This document shows, one piece after another, positions 10,801 to 13,800 of a DNA stretch of 16,775 nt; position 1 is the stretch's first letter, and every line of letters begins with the position of its first letter. The translations under genes and the position numbers were made by a program. Origin of the DNA: Hepatocystis sp. ex Piliocolobus tephrosceles. Taxonomy: Eukaryota; Apicomplexa; Aconoidasida; Haemosporida; Plasmodiidae. The stretch covers positions 1 through 16,775 of the forward strand of contig CABPSV020000418.1 of NCBI GenBank assembly GCA_902459845.2. The letters run 5' to 3'. The notes beneath the pieces were generated by a model, which was given only the letters and a program-made list of their open reading frames with translations, was not told where the DNA came from and searched no databases.

Positions 10801-13800
10801 TGAAAATGGGACTGTAAATGGGATTGAAAATGGGACTGTAAATGGGTCTGTAAATGGGTCTGTAAATGGGCCTGTAAATGGGACTGTAAATGGGTCTATA
10901 AATGGGCCTGTAAATGGGTCTGTAAATGGGTCTGTAAATGGGCCTGTAAATGGGACTGTAAATGGGTCTATAAATGGGCCTGTAAATGGGTCTGTAAATG
11001 GGCCTGTAAATGGGTCTGTAAATGGGTCTGTAAATGGGCTTGGAATAAGACCAAGAGCAGATGCTACTACAACGATAGGGTCAGCTGAATACACACAAAC
11101 AGTCAAGAGCCTTACTGAACCAAATGGTTTGAAAGAAAAACCAAAAGATGTATCAGAAGACAATATGTCACTATTCGAATCAGCTGTGGATGATACCTTC
11201 GATAATCAATTTAAAAGTTCAACACTAAATGAATTGTTAAATAAAAATAAAAACATAGTTGATGATAAATCATATCATATTCCTGCAAAGGAAAATTCTG
11301 TGATATACTATGTAAACTTAACAAACGAATATTATTATGCATTTGTAATGAATGATAACGATCAGATCAAAGATAGAAAAAGGAAAAAAAAAAAAAAAAA
11401 AAAAAATAATAATAATAATAATAATAATAATGATAATAAAAGTGGTTTTTATGATAATGGTGACGGGAATGGTGTTATTAGTACTACAGCTACTATAACT
11501 GAAGACGACTACAATAGTGGTTTTATTATAAAAAATATATCTGAATTTTCGACACATAAAAACAATTTAAACAACTCGGATAATAATCAGAAGAATATGA
11601 CACAAAATAATAGTACATCAATCGAATGTAGAGAAAAAACAGAAAATAAAAAAAAAGTACTAAATTATGATTTGTTAAACAGAATGCCAAAATTTTATGC
11701 TAAAATTATAAGAACAAATAAGTTAACATCGTTAGATGGATTATTAATTAATGACATTATGAATAATTCTTTAATAGAAAAAAAAAGTTTATATTTATAT
11801 ATGATTCCTATTCCACCTAATAATGTTATAAATACAATTCATGATATGTTTCCCAATATATATAAACGGGATATTATTTTAGATTTAATCATTACAAAAA
11901 AAATAAAAAAAACGATTGATAATATGTTGAATTATAGTGAACAACGAACAGAGGATGGTGATATAAATGTTGAATATAAAGAAATAAAAGAAAAAGTGAT
12001 AAAACACATGAAAAAAAAAAGTACACAGCAGAAAAAAGATTTGTATTTATATAATAATGTTGGTACAAGTGTAAAAAAAAAAGATAAGAGGGAGATGGAA
12101 AAAGAGAGGGAAAGGGAAATAGTTTGTAAATACAGTACGGATAAAAATGAAATAATAAACTTGCAACAGAAAAAAAATGCTTTTACAAATACAAAACATA
12201 GTAATACTAGTACAGGTGAAAAGAACAATATCTCTACTAATAAAAATAGTATCATAAAAAAAAATATAATAAATTTGGAAAATAAAATTGATGGTAAAAT
12301 TATAAAATATAAGGATGAAAAAGTTAATTGGGAAAATAGTGAAGTTATGGAAGAGGTGCAACATCATGCATCGGATGTGTTTTTTGACGGGGTAACTGAA
12401 ATGGACGCTTGTATTAGAAGTAGTGGAATTAGTAGTGCAATTAGTAGTGACAGTAGTGATAGTAGCGACAGTAGTGATAGTAGCGACAGTAGAGACAGTA
12501 GAGACAGTAGAGACAGTAGCGACAGTAGAGACAGTAGAGACAGTAGCGACAGTAGCGACCGTAGCGACTGTAGTGATGGTAGCATTACAATTAATCGTAC
12601 CATATCGAAAAACCGAACTAGTAGATGCAGCCTAAAAGAAACAGCATATAAAAAAGCAACATATGACGATATAAACCTGCCTGACGAACTAAATATGCCA
12701 AATGATAAATACTACTTCCGATATAATAAAAATAAATACATTAAATCTATTTTTCCCTTCCATAAATTCTTAGGTCCATTTTTAAAAAACTCTGAATGTG
12801 TTATTATTAATTTAATTAAAAACAGTTGCACTACATTAACAACTGCATTAAAAAATGAAAATATAATTCACATGACCAGACCATATGATTATATTTTTTT
12901 AAAACCCAATTTTGTTCGTAATAATAGTAATAATAGCTATAGTAATACAAGACATAAAAAAGTTGAAAAAAAAACTATACAGGATATTTTAAAAGATCAA
13001 CAGGTGGCTACTAGTTGTCATTATAGAGTTAATGGAGATGGTGTTAAGAATAGCGATATAATGGTGAGTAGCGATGTAGTGACAAATAACAACCAGGAGT
13101 TAAATAACAAATATATGTTGAATAAAGAAAACATTGATAAGATAAATAAACTGGAAGAATTGAATAATCAGATTAATAGACAAGTTAGTTTAGCCCATAC
13201 ATATCGACAAAAAAATAATTATCTTCCACAAACTGCTTTGTCAGAAACTGTATGTGAAATAATATCTCCTATGCCTAATTATAAAATATTATTTATGTCA
13301 TCAACTGTTAGAATTGTTAACAAATGTGGTATTCCTTTAGAGTTTTGTTTTTATGATGGAGCTAAAAAACCAATATTGTTAAATTCATTGGAAAATAAAA
13401 CTATACCTGTCAGTAGATTATATCCTTATCATGGCGATTCATTTAAAAATTATAAAATTTCTAATAGTTTGAATATTAATCCTGATATTAAATTGAGACA
13501 AAAAAATACAAATTTAAGTTTTACTGTTATATTAAATCATGATTATTTGTTATCTACACCGGAATGTGCTTTCTGTGGACCTTCTCATGTGTATTTATCT
13601 TTTAAGCCTATTAATTTGATAAGTGAAGAGAACGACTATTATATTTTATGCAAAAGAGAAAGTAATGATAGGAGTAATACAAAGGGGGGTAATAACAGTG
13701 AAAGTAGGAATAAGATAGGAAATTATCGTGGTAAAAACTACAGTATCAATAAAGATGTCAGCATTAGTAAAGACAACAGTATTAGTAAAGAGAGCTCAAA

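Larger units (their letters stand above)
11039..13290 (+). other. Long hydrophilic, mostly unrecognised linker (residues about 3544-4294)
   Basis: Most of this part is Asn-, Lys-, Asp- and Ser-rich with no family similarity I can see. It holds a Lys7-Asn9 run (11384-11431), a very basic stretch (about 11990-12120) and the S-S/R-D repeat. Islands that look folded are at 11660-11930 (RMPKFYAKIIRTNKL, then YLYMIPIPPNNVINTIHDMF) and 12660-12900 (YYFRYNKNKYIKSIFPFHKF, then hydrophobic segments). They are probably fragments of the conserved groove interrupted by inserts, but I cannot match them to named modules. Confidence 0.55.

Noticed and set aside
10756..11163. Antisense open frame of 135 codons rich in the repeat DPFT/GPFT
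   Set aside because: It is the reverse complement of the VNG array. It stays open only because the 12-bp unit has no stop in that frame. The + strand frame is continuous and carries family motifs on both sides.
1064..11406. Possible frameshifts or pseudogenisation at the long A runs
   Set aside because: The frame was followed across the runs at 1064-1083, 5995-6008, 7786-7815 and 11384-11406. Codon phase and protein character are the same on both sides, and conserved VPS13 motifs appear downstream in the same frame.
12364..12635. Open frames on both strands (Leu-Leu-Ser repeat on minus, Val-Glu-Thr repeat on plus)
   Set aside because: Alternative-frame readings of the 9-bp S-(S/R)-D array, limited to the array.
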